Assembly: GCA_035637115.1 (NCBI GenBank)
Contig: DASPXV010000175.1
Location: 1 to 35,912 of the forward strand
Reading direction: 5' to 3'
Length of the DNA: 35,912 nucleotides
Origin: JAICSD01 sp035637115
Lineage (GTDB): Bacteria; Acidobacteriota; Vicinamibacteria; Vicinamibacterales; 2-12-FULL-66-21
Shown piece after piece: positions 1 to 9,453 of the stretch. The notes under the pieces are model-generated. The model saw only the letters and a list, made by a program, of their open reading frames with translations. It was not told the origin of the DNA and did not search any database. A program made the translations under genes and the position numbers. How positions within the stretch are numbered: position 1 is the stretch's first letter; every line of letters begins with the position of its first letter.

Positions 1-1
1 G

Positions 2-3000
2 GCCTCCTTCTGGTCGCTCCTGACGGAGGGTCGTTGCGCGATCCGGGAAGTGCCTCCCAATCGATGGAACGTCGAACGCTATTACGATTCCGACCCCGCG
101 GCGGCCGGCGCGATGGTCATGCAACGCGGCGGGTTCGTCGACAACCTGGATGCGTTCGACGCGGCGTTCTGGGGAATTTCACCGCGCGAAGCGCTGCGCA
201 TGGATCCGCAGCAGCGCTGGCTCCTTGAAGTTGCGTGGGAGGCGATTGAAGATGCCGGCGTCGCGCCCAGCCGGCTTCGCGGCCGGCCCGTCGGCGTGTT
301 CGTCGGGATCTCGGGGAACGATTATGGCGGCCTCCAGCTGCGCGGTCCGGAGGACGTGGACGCCTATACGAACAGCGGGTCCACGGCGAGCATCGCGTCG
401 AACCGCATTTCATACATGCTCGATCTCAGAGGACCGAGCCTCTCGATCGACACCGCATGCTCCTCGTCACTGGTCGCTGTGGCAACCGCTTGCGAGAACA
501 TCTGGGCGGGCCGTTGCGAGGGCGCCCTGGCGGGCGGCGTAAATGCATTGATTAGCCCGCAGACCAGCATCGGATTCAGCAAGGCCTCGATGATCTCCCC
601 TACCGGCCAGTGCTTCGCCTTCGATGCGCGCGCCAACGGATTCGTGCGTGCCGAAGGGGCTGCGCTCGTGTACCTCAAGCCGCTTGCGGGAGCGCTCGCT
701 GCGGGCGACCGCGTCTACGCCGTGATTCGTGCAGCCGTGGTCAATCAGGACGGACACACGTCGTCGATGACGGTGCCGGGAATCGAAAGCCAGGCTGCGA
801 TGCTGGAGGACGCCTATCGGCAGGCGGGGATTCCCGCGTCGCGCGTCGTGTACGTAGAGGCTCACGGCACGGGAACGCCAGTCGGGGATCCGATCGAAGC
901 GACGGCTCTGGGCCAGGTCCTCGGCAAAGGAAGGTCCGGCCGCAGGTGCTTGATCGGATCTGTCAAGACGAACATCGGTCACCTCGAATCAGGCTCCGGG
1001 GTCGCGGGGTTGATCAAGGCAGCCCTGATTCTGTCGCACCGGATGATTCCGGCGACGTTGAATTTCGAGCAGCCGAATCCGAACATCGCCTTCGACGATT
1101 TGGGCCTGGAGGTGGCCGCACAGAGGCAGCCGCTGCCCGAGTACGCCGGAGAGCCACCGGTCGTCGCGGTGAATTCCTTCGGGTTCGGCGGAACGAACGC
1201 ACACGCGGTGCTCGAGGCCGCGCCACACGTCGGACCGCTCGGGTCGTCCACGCCAGGATGCCCTGAACGCCCGTGCCTTCTGCCAATCTCCGCGCGCGAT
1301 GCAGCGGCTTTGCGTGTCTCGGTGCAGAACTACCGCGAGCTCCTCGGAGATGCGTCAACCAAACTTGCGGACATCTGCGACTGCGCCGCAAATCGAAAGG
1401 AACATCATCACACTCGCCTCGTGCTGATCGCCGACAGCGTCGATCAGATGCGCGCCGCTGCCGCCGGCTGGCTTCGTGACGGAGCAGCGGACGGCGTGGT
1501 CGCCGGACGCATCGGTCCGCATTCGCCCCCTGTTTTCGTCTTCGCGGGACAAGGTCCGCAGTGGTGGGGGATGGGGCGTCAGCTGTTCGCGCGAGAACCT
1601 GTCGTTCGGGACGTCATCAGCGAGATCGATGCCCGGATTCAGCGGCTTGCCGGATGGTCGCTGCTCACCGAGATGATGCGGCCGGAATCTGAATCGATCA
1701 TCGATCAGACGCACATCGCCCAGCCGGCGATCTTCGCGTTGCAGGTCGCGCTGGTCGAGTTGTGGAAGACGTGGGGGATTCGGCCGGCGAAAGTGATCGG
1801 GCACAGCGTCGGCGAAGTGGCGGCGGCATATTGCGCCGGGGTCTATTCGCTTGCAGACGCGGTTCACATCATTACGAATCGTGCGCGCCTGCAGCACACC
1901 GCATTCGGCGGCGGTCGGATGCTCGCCGCAGCCGTGTCGGAGGAAGAGGCGCGTCAGGCCATTGGCAGCGATCGATGCGTCGCGCTCGCGGCGATCAACA
2001 GCCCTCGCCTGATGACGCTCGCCGGCGACGTCGAATCGCTCGAGCTGATCGATCGAGCGTTGCAGCAGTCTGGCGTCTTCACGAGGTGGTTGCGCGGCCG
2101 CTATGCGTTCCACTCCGCGCAGATGGATCCCATCCGCGAGGACCTCCTGGAGGTGTTGGACGGGATCGATCCGCAGACGGCCCAGATACCTCTGATTTCC
2201 ACCGTGACCGCGGCGGAAATCGCCGGTGAATCGCTCGACGCGGATTACTGGTGGCAGAACATCCGCCGGCCGGTCATGTTCGGTCCGGCGGTATCCGAGT
2301 TGGTCCGTCGGGGAGATTTCACGTTCCTGGAGGTAAGTCCGCACCCGGTGCTCGAGAGCTCGATCAAAGAGTGCCTCGCGGAACAGGGTCGCACGGGATT
2401 GGTTTTTCACTCACTGCGGCGCGACACGGACGAGTCGCGCGAGCTTGCACTCAATCTCGCGGGACTGCACGTCCTGGGGATCCCAATCGCCTGGGACGCG
2501 GTCAATCGGCGGAGCGGCGTCGTCATCCCGCTGCCTCACTATCCCTGGAACCGCGAGACGTTCTGGATCGAGTCGGCGGACTCGAAGCGGATACGCATAG
2601 AGCCGGCGGCGCATCCGCTGCTCGGACAGCGCCTCGAATCCGCTCGGCCGACATGGCAACTCACACTCGACCTTTGTCGCTTTCCCTATCTGAATGACCA
2701 TCGCGTCTGGGACACGGTCGTGTTTCCCGCCGCGGCGTACGGCGAAATGGGCCTTGCGCTCGGGCGAATCCTGTTCCCCGAAGAAAGTCACGCGGTCGAG
2801 AATCTCGAGATCAGAAAAGCGCTGTTTCTTCGCGAAGGTGAAACACCGAGGCTTCAGAGCGTCTTCGATCCTGCGGACAAGTCGTTCGCCATCTACAGCT
2901 CGCGAAATGGAGCCGAGCCCTGGGATCTGCACGCCCAGGGCACACTCACCCGGCAGCCTGCGACTGAAGCCGCTCCTGGCGATCTGGATTCCATCCGTGA

Positions 3001-6000
3001 GCGGCTCACGGACGAATTGGACCACGGTGCGTACTGCCGCGAGCTCGTACTCCGTGGATACCAGTTCGGACCGGCTTTTCGCCAGGTGCAACGGATCTGG
3101 CGCACCGGGCGCGAGGTGCTGATCTCAATCGAGGCGCCGCGCGCAATCGCCGACGCGGCGCACGGGTACTTCTTTCACCCCGCTATCCAGGACGCGTGCT
3201 TCCATGCGCTCGTAGGGCTGCCAACCGGTCAGGACGACTCCACACCGCGCGAGTTGTTCCTGCCGCAGGGGACGCGGCGACTGCATCTGCGCCGCGACGT
3301 TGCGCCGGGACGTCTGTTCGCCCATGCGCTCCTAACCACCTCCGACGGCGCCTCGATGACAGCCGACATCAGGGTCTTCGATGAAGACGGTAGACGCGTC
3401 GCCGACATACTCGGATTCCGCATGGAACACGTCGACCAGAAACGGCAGGCTGACGATCTCGGGGATTGCTACTACCGTTTCGAGTGGCAGCCGCACCGCC
3501 TGCGTGGCAGCGGGCTCCACGGTGCGTGTTCGTTTCTCAGCTCCACGGAAATCGCGCGCGACGTTGCCGCGCGCATCGCCGACGTCGAACAGCGCCACGG
3601 CCTCGAGGCGTATTACCGGGAGTTCGTTGCGGACGCCGAAGCTGCGGTGTCGTTGCTCGCCAGGCGTGCGTTTGTGGCTCTGGGATGGAAGCCGGTCGCG
3701 AGCGACCGGGTCGAGCTCGATGCGTTCATGCACGCGCACGGCATCAGCGAGGATTACCGCCGCGTGACGAGGCGTCTTCTGCGCCATCTCGAACAGGACG
3801 CGGTCCTCCGCAATCGAGGTGAGGACCAGTGGGAGGTCTTGCAGCCGCCAGGATCTGCGGACTGCGAAGCCGTGCTCGACACGCTGGCCGAGCGCTATCC
3901 GGCCTGCGTTGCCGAGATTGAGTTGTTCAGGCGTGCTGGCCTCAACCTGGCTTCAGTGTTGAGCGGCGTGACCGATCCGCTCGAGCTCCTGTTCCCAGCC
4001 GGATCTCACGAGGTCATGGAGCGCTTCTATTCCGAGGCGCTCGGGTTCCCGGCTCATCTCGAGCTCACGCGCGCCGCAGTGGCGAAGGCGGTCGCATCCA
4101 TGCCGCCGCGCCGGACGCTGCGCGTACTCGAAGTGGGCGCCGGTACGGGCGTGCTGACCCGAGCGGTGTTACCTGTGCTGCCGGACAATCGCACCGAGTA
4201 CTTGTTCACCGACGTCGGGGCGAGCTTCGTCGCTGCGGCGCGTAAGCGATTCGCTGACGTGCCGTTCATCGATTACCAGGTTTTCGATCTCGAATCGGAT
4301 CCCGAGCGGCAGGGGATCCCCGCAGGACAGTTCGATCTCATTCTCGGCGCGGACGTCGTGCATGCAACCGCGGATCTCCGTGTCGCACTGCGCCACCTGC
4401 GTCAGTGCCTCGCACCGGGCGGGCTCCTGATGCTCCTCGAGCTCGTCAAGCCAGCCTTCGTGCGCGACGACGTCACATTCGGATTGCTGCGGGGGTATTC
4501 GCGGTTTACCGATACGGACTTGCGGCCGTACTCGGCCCTCGCGGCTCCGCCGCAGTGGCAGCAGGCATTGGCCGAGTGCGGGTTCACCGACGTCCAGGCG
4601 GTGAGCTGCGGATCGAACGCTGACGTGAACGAACATGCCCTCATCGCAGGGTTCGCTCCGAACGTGGTACGGTCCGGGCCGGAACGGCAGCCCGCGGAGC
4701 CTGGCGTCGCGGCGATGTACGCGATCTTCGCCGACGCCGGCGGCGTCGGTGATTCGCTGAGCGCGCGGCTGCGCGAGCGCGGTCGCAGGACGGTGATCGT
4801 CCGCCGAGGCGATCGCTTCGTCGAATCGGAAGACGCGTGCTTCGTCATCCGCGACGACTCCGCCGAAGACATCGTTCGTGTGCTCGCAGCCGCGTCTGAA
4901 TCCGGTGAACTGGCGGGCGTGATCCACTGCTGGAGTCTCGATCGTCCCGACGCGGCGGCTATGACGATCGCACAGCTGCGCGCCGCTCAGCAGACTGGAT
5001 CCCTAAGCGCGTTTCGTGTCATCGGTGCCGCGGCCGACAGCACTGCGCGTGCCTGGTTCGTTACGCGCGGGCTGCACCGCGTGGTGGAAGGCGATCGCGT
5101 CGAGGGTCTCGCGTCAGCTCCGATCGTCGGGCTGGCGCGCGTCGCAAACAACGAGCAGCGGTGCCGCTTCACGACCATCGACCTCGAGAGCTGTTCCGCC
5201 GACGAATCAGCGGAACATCTGCTGGACGAGGTGACACTGCCGGGTGACGGCGAGTTGGAGACGGCATATCGCGGCGGCACTCGCCATGTCCTTCGGCTGG
5301 TGCGTGTGGCTCCAGGTCAACTGCCGCACAGGGAGTTCAATGCCGTCGGCCCGAACGGCGCCATGGCGTCATTCAGGCTGCACACCGACACACCGGGCAT
5401 CTTGTCGAATCTTGCGCTGCACGAGACGCGACGACACACGCCGCGGCCGCACGAGATCGAAGTGCGTGTGTGTGCCGGCGGCATCAATTTTCGTGATGTC
5501 ATGAAGGCGCTTGGCACCCACCCGGGCAATCCGGAAGACCTGCTCTGGTTCGGCGACGACTTCTCGGGTGTGGTCGAGCGGGTAGGAAACAAGGTTACGA
5601 CCGTCAAGGTTGGGGATGAAGTGGCCGGAATGGCGCCCTACGCGTTCCGTTCGTATGCAACGACCGACGAACGGATGGCCTTCTGCAAACCGGCAGACCT
5701 TACGTTCGCGCAGGCGGCGACGATTCCGACCGTCTTTCTGACTGCGCACTACGCGATCAATCATCTCGCGCGAATGCAACCAGGCGAGTCGATTCTGATC
5801 CACGCCGGCAGCGGCGGCGTCGGTCAAGCGGCGATCCAGATCGCGCAACACCTCTCGTTGAAAGTGTTCGCCACGGCCGGCAGTCCTGAAAAGCGGCGCA
5901 TGCTGACCGAGATGGGCGTGGATCACGTGATGAATTCACGCACGCTCGAATTCGCCGACGAAATCATGGAGGTCACCGGCGGCCGGGGCGTCGACGCCGT

Positions 6001-8362
6001 GCTGAATTCGCTGGCCGGCGATTTCATCCCGAAAAGCCTGTCGGTGCTCGCGCCGTTCGGCCGGTTCCTCGAAATCGGCAAGGTCGACATCTATCGCAAC
6101 GCTCGGATCGGCTTGCATCCGCTGCGCAACAACATCTCGTATTTCGTGATCGATCTGACGCAGCATCTCCGCGACAAGCCCGCGTACGTCGTGCAGATGT
6201 TTGCAGAGATCGCGGAACGTTTCGCCTCTGGTGATTACCGGCCCATTCCGTACACGTCATTTCCGATCAGCCGCGCTGCTGAGGCGTTCCGGTTTATGGC
6301 CCAGGGGAAGCACGTCGGCAAGAATGTGCTCACCTTCGACCACGATGCGATCCCGATCCGTTTCTCTACGGATCCGCGCGAGCGTTTCAAGGCGGACGCC
6401 ACGTATCTCATCACCGGCGGGGCCGGAGGTGTCGGTCTCGAGGTCGCCAGGTGGATCGCCGGGCACGGCGGCAAGCACCTGGTTCTCATGAGCCGCTCGG
6501 GGCCACGCGACTCGGGTCTGCGCGAGATCGAGCAGTTGCGTGCCGGCGGCACGACCGTGATCGACGCTCGCGGCGATGTCAGCAATCCTGACGACGTGCG
6601 GCGCGTCGTCGAGCAAACCGGACGCGAGCTGCCCCGCTTGCGAGGAGTGTTTCACGCCGCGATGGTCCTGGACGACGCGCTGATCACCGAACTGGACGAG
6701 CGACGTGTGCAGGACGTGCTGGAACCCAAGATGTCGGGCGCGTGGAACCTTCACACCGCGACGGAAACCCTGGAGCTCGATCACTTTGTCTGCTTCTCGT
6801 CGTTCTCGAACGTGATCGGGATGCTGCGGCAGTCGAACTACAACGCGGGCAACGCGTTCCTCGACGCGCTCGCGCACTACCGCCGCGGCCGGGGACTTCC
6901 GGCGTTGACGATCAACTGGGGTGCGATTCTCGGTACCGGGTTCGTCGAACGCAACCAGAAGACTGCGGACGCGCTCGTGAAGCTTGGGTTCGGATCGTTC
7001 CGAACGGACGAAGTGCTTCGAGCGCTCGATTTCCTGCTCGTTGTGGACCCGATCAATGTCGTCGCGTCTCGTGTCGATTGGCAGGCGGTCCTGAAGCTGA
7101 CGCCGATGGCCGCCGCCTCCCCTGCCTATGCGGCCGTCATGCGCGATACGCGGAACCCGGAACGCGCCGGATCGATCGAAGCGCAGCTGCGCGCGGCCAG
7201 CGCGGAGCAACAGGAGCGGCTGCTGGAGCAGTTCATCGCCGCGCAAGTTGCAGGCGTGTTCGGGACGGCCGAAGAGAAGGTCGATCGAAGTGCGCGGCTG
7301 ACCGATCTGGGACTGGATTCGCTGATGACACTCGAGCTCACGAACCGCCTGGAACGTGAGCTGGGGATCCGTATCCCCATGGCAACGCTGCTCGGTGGGC
7401 CGACAATCGTGGAACTCGCGCGCGCGGTTCGTCAACTGCTCGCACCAGGCCTCGCCACGGCCGAAAACGTGACGCAGGCAAAAACAGACGAACCGCCGGC
7501 GACGCGGGACGATGCGGCAGGCCATCTCGTCACGATCAAGAGAGGCATTGGCCTGCCGGTGTTCTGCTTCCATCCGGTGGGAGGGGGCGTCGGCATCTAC
7601 GCGGGGCTGGTGCCCCACGTGCCTGAGAACCTGCCGCTGTACGGCGTCGAGACGCGGTTGTTGCGCGGCAACGACGAGGAGTACGCGACGCTCGAGTCGA
7701 TGGTCGATGCGTACGCAGTGGCTGTCCGCACCGCCCATCAGGGTCCTTACAGACTCATCGGATTCTCGCTGGGGGGATATCTCGCGGCGCGTGTGGCGGA
7801 GCGTCTGGAGAATGCGGGGGAGCTCGTCGAATGCGTGGGCGTGATCGACTGGGATGCGCGACAGAAAATCACGCCGGAAGCGCAGCGCGAATCGCTGGTC
7901 AGATTGTCGCTGGCCAGCTACGTTTTCCTCCAGGAAGAACTGGGAATCCTCCGTCCGCATCCTGAACACCAGCTGCGCGACGAGATCGCCGCGCTGGTCG
8001 ATCGCGTGTCGACGGAGAGCTCCGGCGGGGGTGAGGCGTTTTACCGCTGGGTGGTCGACAAGGGTCTCACCACGAGCGCGGTGTTCGACGACGTGGCGCG
8101 TCAGGCGCTTGCGCGCTTCGAACAGCATTGCCGGCTCCTCACACGCGAGCTCCCGCAACCGCGTTTTCGAGCCCCGCTGATCGTATGGCGCGCTCGCGAC
8201 GGCTTCGGAAGCGGCCTGGAATCGTGGGAACGAGACGGCGGGATCGGCCGCGAATACGTATTCGAGGGCGACCACAACTCGCTGATGCGTCCAGCGGCGT
8301 TGAAAGCCGTCGCGGAACAGATGCTGGAATTCCTGCAGGTCAGCGCGGGTCAACTCGCATGA
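2..8362 (+). CDS. Type I polyketide synthase, one fully reducing module with C-methylation and thioesterase (5' partial)
   Basis: Multidomain polyketide synthase, probably cytosolic. The reading frame is open to the left window edge and already encodes KS sequence (FWSLLTEGRCAIREVP), so the start lies outside; the GTG at 50 is not the start. Residues are numbered from 50. KS about 1-395: Cys137 in DTACSSS, His272 in EAHGTGT, His311 in KTNIGH. AT about 500-810: Ser586 in GHSVGE, Y685-AFH. DH about 850-1130: His884 and Asp1048. C-methyltransferase about 1260-1530: SAM motif VLEVGAGTG at 1359. A pseudo-KR linker follows. ER about 1780-2100: HAGSGGVG at 1918. KR about 2115-2300: TGGAGGVG at 2122, LDD at 2207 (B-type), Tyr2264. 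ACP: Ser2424 in GLDSLM. TE about 2500-2770: Ser2573 in GFSLGG, His2742. All catalytic residues checked are present, so the module should give methylated, fully reduced extension units and hydrolytic release. AT specificity is ambiguous, because YAFH lies between the malonyl and methylmalonyl signatures. Iterative use is inference. Confidence 0.96.
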   Translation, partial: ASFWSLLTEGRCAIREVPPNRWNVERYYDSDPAAAGAMVMQRGGFVDNLDAFDAAFWGISPREALRMDPQQRWLLEVAWEAIEDAGVAPSRLRGRPVGVFVGISGNDYGGLQLRGPEDVDAYTNSGSTASIASNRISYMLDLRGPSLSIDTACSSSLVAVATACENIWAGRCEGALAGGVNALISPQTSIGFSKASMISPTGQCFAFDARANGFVRAEGAALVYLKPLAGALAAGDRVYAVIRAAVVNQDGHTSSMTVPGIESQAAMLEDAYRQAGIPASRVVYVEAHGTGTPVGDPIEATALGQVLGKGRSGRRCLIGSVKTNIGHLESGSGVAGLIKAALILSHRMIPATLNFEQPNPNIAFDDLGLEVAAQRQPLPEYAGEPPVVAVNSFGFGGTNAHAVLEAAPHVGPLGSSTPGCPERPCLLPISARDAAALRVSVQNYRELLGDASTKLADICDCAANRKEHHHTRLVLIADSVDQMRAAAAGWLRDGAADGVVAGRIGPHSPPVFVFAGQGPQWWGMGRQLFAREPVVRDVISEIDARIQRLAGWSLLTEMMRPESESIIDQTHIAQPAIFALQVALVELWKTWGIRPAKVIGHSVGEVAAAYCAGVYSLADAVHIITNRARLQHTAFGGGRMLAAAVSEEEARQAIGSDRCVALAAINSPRLMTLAGDVESLELIDRALQQSGVFTRWLRGRYAFHSAQMDPIREDLLEVLDGIDPQTAQIPLISTVTAAEIAGESLDADYWWQNIRRPVMFGPAVSELVRRGDFTFLEVSPHPVLESSIKECLAEQGRTGLVFHSLRRDTDESRELALNLAGLHVLGIPIAWDAVNRRSGVVIPLPHYPWNRETFWIESADSKRIRIEPAAHPLLGQRLESARPTWQLTLDLCRFPYLNDHRVWDTVVFPAAAYGEMGLALGRILFPEESHAVENLEIRKALFLREGETPRLQSVFDPADKSFAIYSSRNGAEPWDLHAQGTLTRQPATEAAPGDLDSIRERLTDELDHGAYCRELVLRGYQFGPAFRQVQRIWRTGREVLISIEAPRAIADAAHGYFFHPAIQDACFHALVGLPTGQDDSTPRELFLPQGTRRLHLRRDVAPGRLFAHALLTTSDGASMTADIRVFDEDGRRVADILGFRMEHVDQKRQADDLGDCYYRFEWQPHRLRGSGLHGACSFLSSTEIARDVAARIADVEQRHGLEAYYREFVADAEAAVSLLARRAFVALGWKPVASDRVELDAFMHAHGISEDYRRVTRRLLRHLEQDAVLRNRGEDQWEVLQPPGSADCEAVLDTLAERYPACVAEIELFRRAGLNLASVLSGVTDPLELLFPAGSHEVMERFYSEALGFPAHLELTRAAVAKAVASMPPRRTLRVLEVGAGTGVLTRAVLPVLPDNRTEYLFTDVGASFVAAARKRFADVPFIDYQVFDLESDPERQGIPAGQFDLILGADVVHATADLRVALRHLRQCLAPGGLLMLLELVKPAFVRDDVTFGLLRGYSRFTDTDLRPYSALAAPPQWQQALAECGFTDVQAVSCGSNADVNEHALIAGFAPNVVRSGPERQPAEPGVAAMYAIFADAGGVGDSLSARLRERGRRTVIVRRGDRFVESEDACFVIRDDSAEDIVRVLAAASESGELAGVIHCWSLDRPDAAAMTIAQLRAAQQTGSLSAFRVIGAAADSTARAWFVTRGLHRVVEGDRVEGLASAPIVGLARVANNEQRCRFTTIDLESCSADESAEHLLDEVTLPGDGELETAYRGGTRHVLRLVRVAPGQLPHREFNAVGPNGAMASFRLHTDTPGILSNLALHETRRHTPRPHEIEVRVCAGGINFRDVMKALGTHPGNPEDLLWFGDDFSGVVERVGNKVTTVKVGDEVAGMAPYAFRSYATTDERMAFCKPADLTFAQAATIPTVFLTAHYAINHLARMQPGESILIHAGSGGVGQAAIQIAQHLSLKVFATAGSPEKRRMLTEMGVDHVMNSRTLEFADEIMEVTGGRGVDAVLNSLAGDFIPKSLSVLAPFGRFLEIGKVDIYRNARIGLHPLRNNISYFVIDLTQHLRDKPAYVVQMFAEIAERFASGDYRPIPYTSFPISRAAEAFRFMAQGKHVGKNVLTFDHDAIPIRFSTDPRERFKADATYLITGGAGGVGLEVARWIAGHGGKHLVLMSRSGPRDSGLREIEQLRAGGTTVIDARGDVSNPDDVRRVVEQTGRELPRLRGVFHAAMVLDDALITELDERRVQDVLEPKMSGAWNLHTATETLELDHFVCFSSFSNVIGMLRQSNYNAGNAFLDALAHYRRGRGLPALTINWGAILGTGFVERNQKTADALVKLGFGSFRTDEVLRALDFLLVVDPINVVASRVDWQAVLKLTPMAAASPAYAAVMRDTRNPERAGSIEAQLRAASAEQQERLLEQFIAAQVAGVFGTAEEKVDRSARLTDLGLDSLMTLELTNRLERELGIRIPMATLLGGPTIVELARAVRQLLAPGLATAENVTQAKTDEPPATRDDAAGHLVTIKRGIGLPVFCFHPVGGGVGIYAGLVPHVPENLPLYGVETRLLRGNDEEYATLESMVDAYAVAVRTAHQGPYRLIGFSLGGYLAARVAERLENAGELVECVGVIDWDARQKITPEAQRESLVRLSLASYVFLQEELGILRPHPEHQLRDEIAALVDRVSTESSGGGEAFYRWVVDKGLTTSAVFDDVARQALARFEQHCRLLTRELPQPRFRAPLIVWRARDGFGSGLESWERDGGIGREYVFEGDHNSLMRPAALKAVAEQMLEFLQVSAGQLA

Positions 8363-9453
8363 CCGACGCCGCCGCTTCGATCCGATTCGTGCGGGAGGCG
8401 CACGGTGCGGTTCGCGACCTGCTTGCCGCGAACGTGCGGCGATACTGGGGAGACTTTCTGTTGACGATTCTCCTCGCCTACGCCGCGTTCGCAATTTATG
8501 TCCGCGCTCCCTGGTTCTCGCTTGCGCAGGCAGGCGCGTTCGTCATCTGCGGCCTGGCAATGTATCGTGCGATCGTGTTCACACACGAGATCACGCATCG
8601 GCGCGGCGCCGCATTTCGTGTGTTCACGTTCGCATGGAACCTGCTGTGCGGAATCCCATTCCTGATGCCGTCGTTCCTCTACGGGGATCACAAGGAGCAT
8701 CACACGAGCCTCGCGTACGGCACGTGGTCAGATCCCGAGTACATCATGCGCACGGCCGGCTGGCGGCTCAGGGTGTTCGTATTCCTCCTGCTGCCGATCG
8801 TCTATCCGCTTTTTGCGGCCGTGCGGTTCCTCGTGCTCACGCCGCTTGCAATCCTGTCGCGCGGCATGGACCGCGTCGTCTGGACGCGCGCATCGTCGCT
8901 GTACGTGATGAACGAGTCGTACCGTCGTGAGTACGATGCGGCGGCGCACACGACATCACGATGGGTGCAGGAAGTCGGATGTTCTGCGTGGGCGTGGCTC
9001 GTCGCGAGCGCCGCGATCATCGGCTTTGTCGGCGGGGGGGCGATCGGGAAGGCGTATCTCGTATTTCTCTTCTGGATTGGGGTCAACCAGGTGCGCACGC
9101 TCGTCGCCCACAGGTATGCGAATGAGACAGACGGGCCGCTGAGCCATCTCGAGCAGCTGCTGGATACCAACACGTTTCCGCGCGGAAGGTGGTTGCCTGA
9201 ATTGTGGGCTCCGCTCGGGCTCCGCTATCACGCCCTGCACCACCTGCTGCCGATGCTCCCCTATCACGCGATGGGCGAGGCCCACGCGCGGCTGATGACG
9301 CAGCTGCCGCCCGCCTCCGCTTATCACCGGACCATCAGAGCGGGCTTGTGGCCAGCGCTGGTTTCGATCCTGCGCGATCGGGAACGCCATACGGCATATC
9401 AGCATGCCGGTCCTTCTCCCATGCCGTCGGAAGATCGGCAAGGCTCTCGATGA
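8359..9453 (+). CDS. Membrane fatty-acid desaturase
   Basis: Integral-membrane di-iron desaturase of the FA_desaturase family, 364 aa, which introduces a double bond into an acyl chain or hydroxylates it. The three histidine boxes are complete: HEITH at 76-80, HKEHH at 111-115 and HALHH at 291-295. Hydrophobic segments surround them (about 33-70, 85-105, 135-165 and 215-240). I chose the ATG at 8359, although the frame is open further upstream, because it overlaps the polyketide synthase stop as ATGA. That arrangement indicates translational coupling and a shared substrate pathway, probably the released or ACP-bound acyl chain. The 3' end runs 119 bp into the convergent amidotransferase gene. 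Substrate and regiochemistry cannot be read from the sequence. Confidence 0.92.
   Translation: MTDAAASIRFVREAHGAVRDLLAANVRRYWGDFLLTILLAYAAFAIYVRAPWFSLAQAGAFVICGLAMYRAIVFTHEITHRRGAAFRVFTFAWNLLCGIPFLMPSFLYGDHKEHHTSLAYGTWSDPEYIMRTAGWRLRVFVFLLLPIVYPLFAAVRFLVLTPLAILSRGMDRVVWTRASSLYVMNESYRREYDAAAHTTSRWVQEVGCSAWAWLVASAAIIGFVGGGAIGKAYLVFLFWIGVNQVRTLVAHRYANETDGPLSHLEQLLDTNTFPRGRWLPELWAPLGLRYHALHHLLPMLPYHAMGEAHARLMTQLPPASAYHRTIRAGLWPALVSILRDRERHTAYQHAGPSPMPSEDRQGSR

Noticed and set aside
6257..8494. 745-codon open frame antisense to the polyketide synthase
   Set aside because: It is the mirror of strongly conserved ER-KR-ACP-TE coding in GC-rich DNA; composition is Arg-rich and no motif is present.
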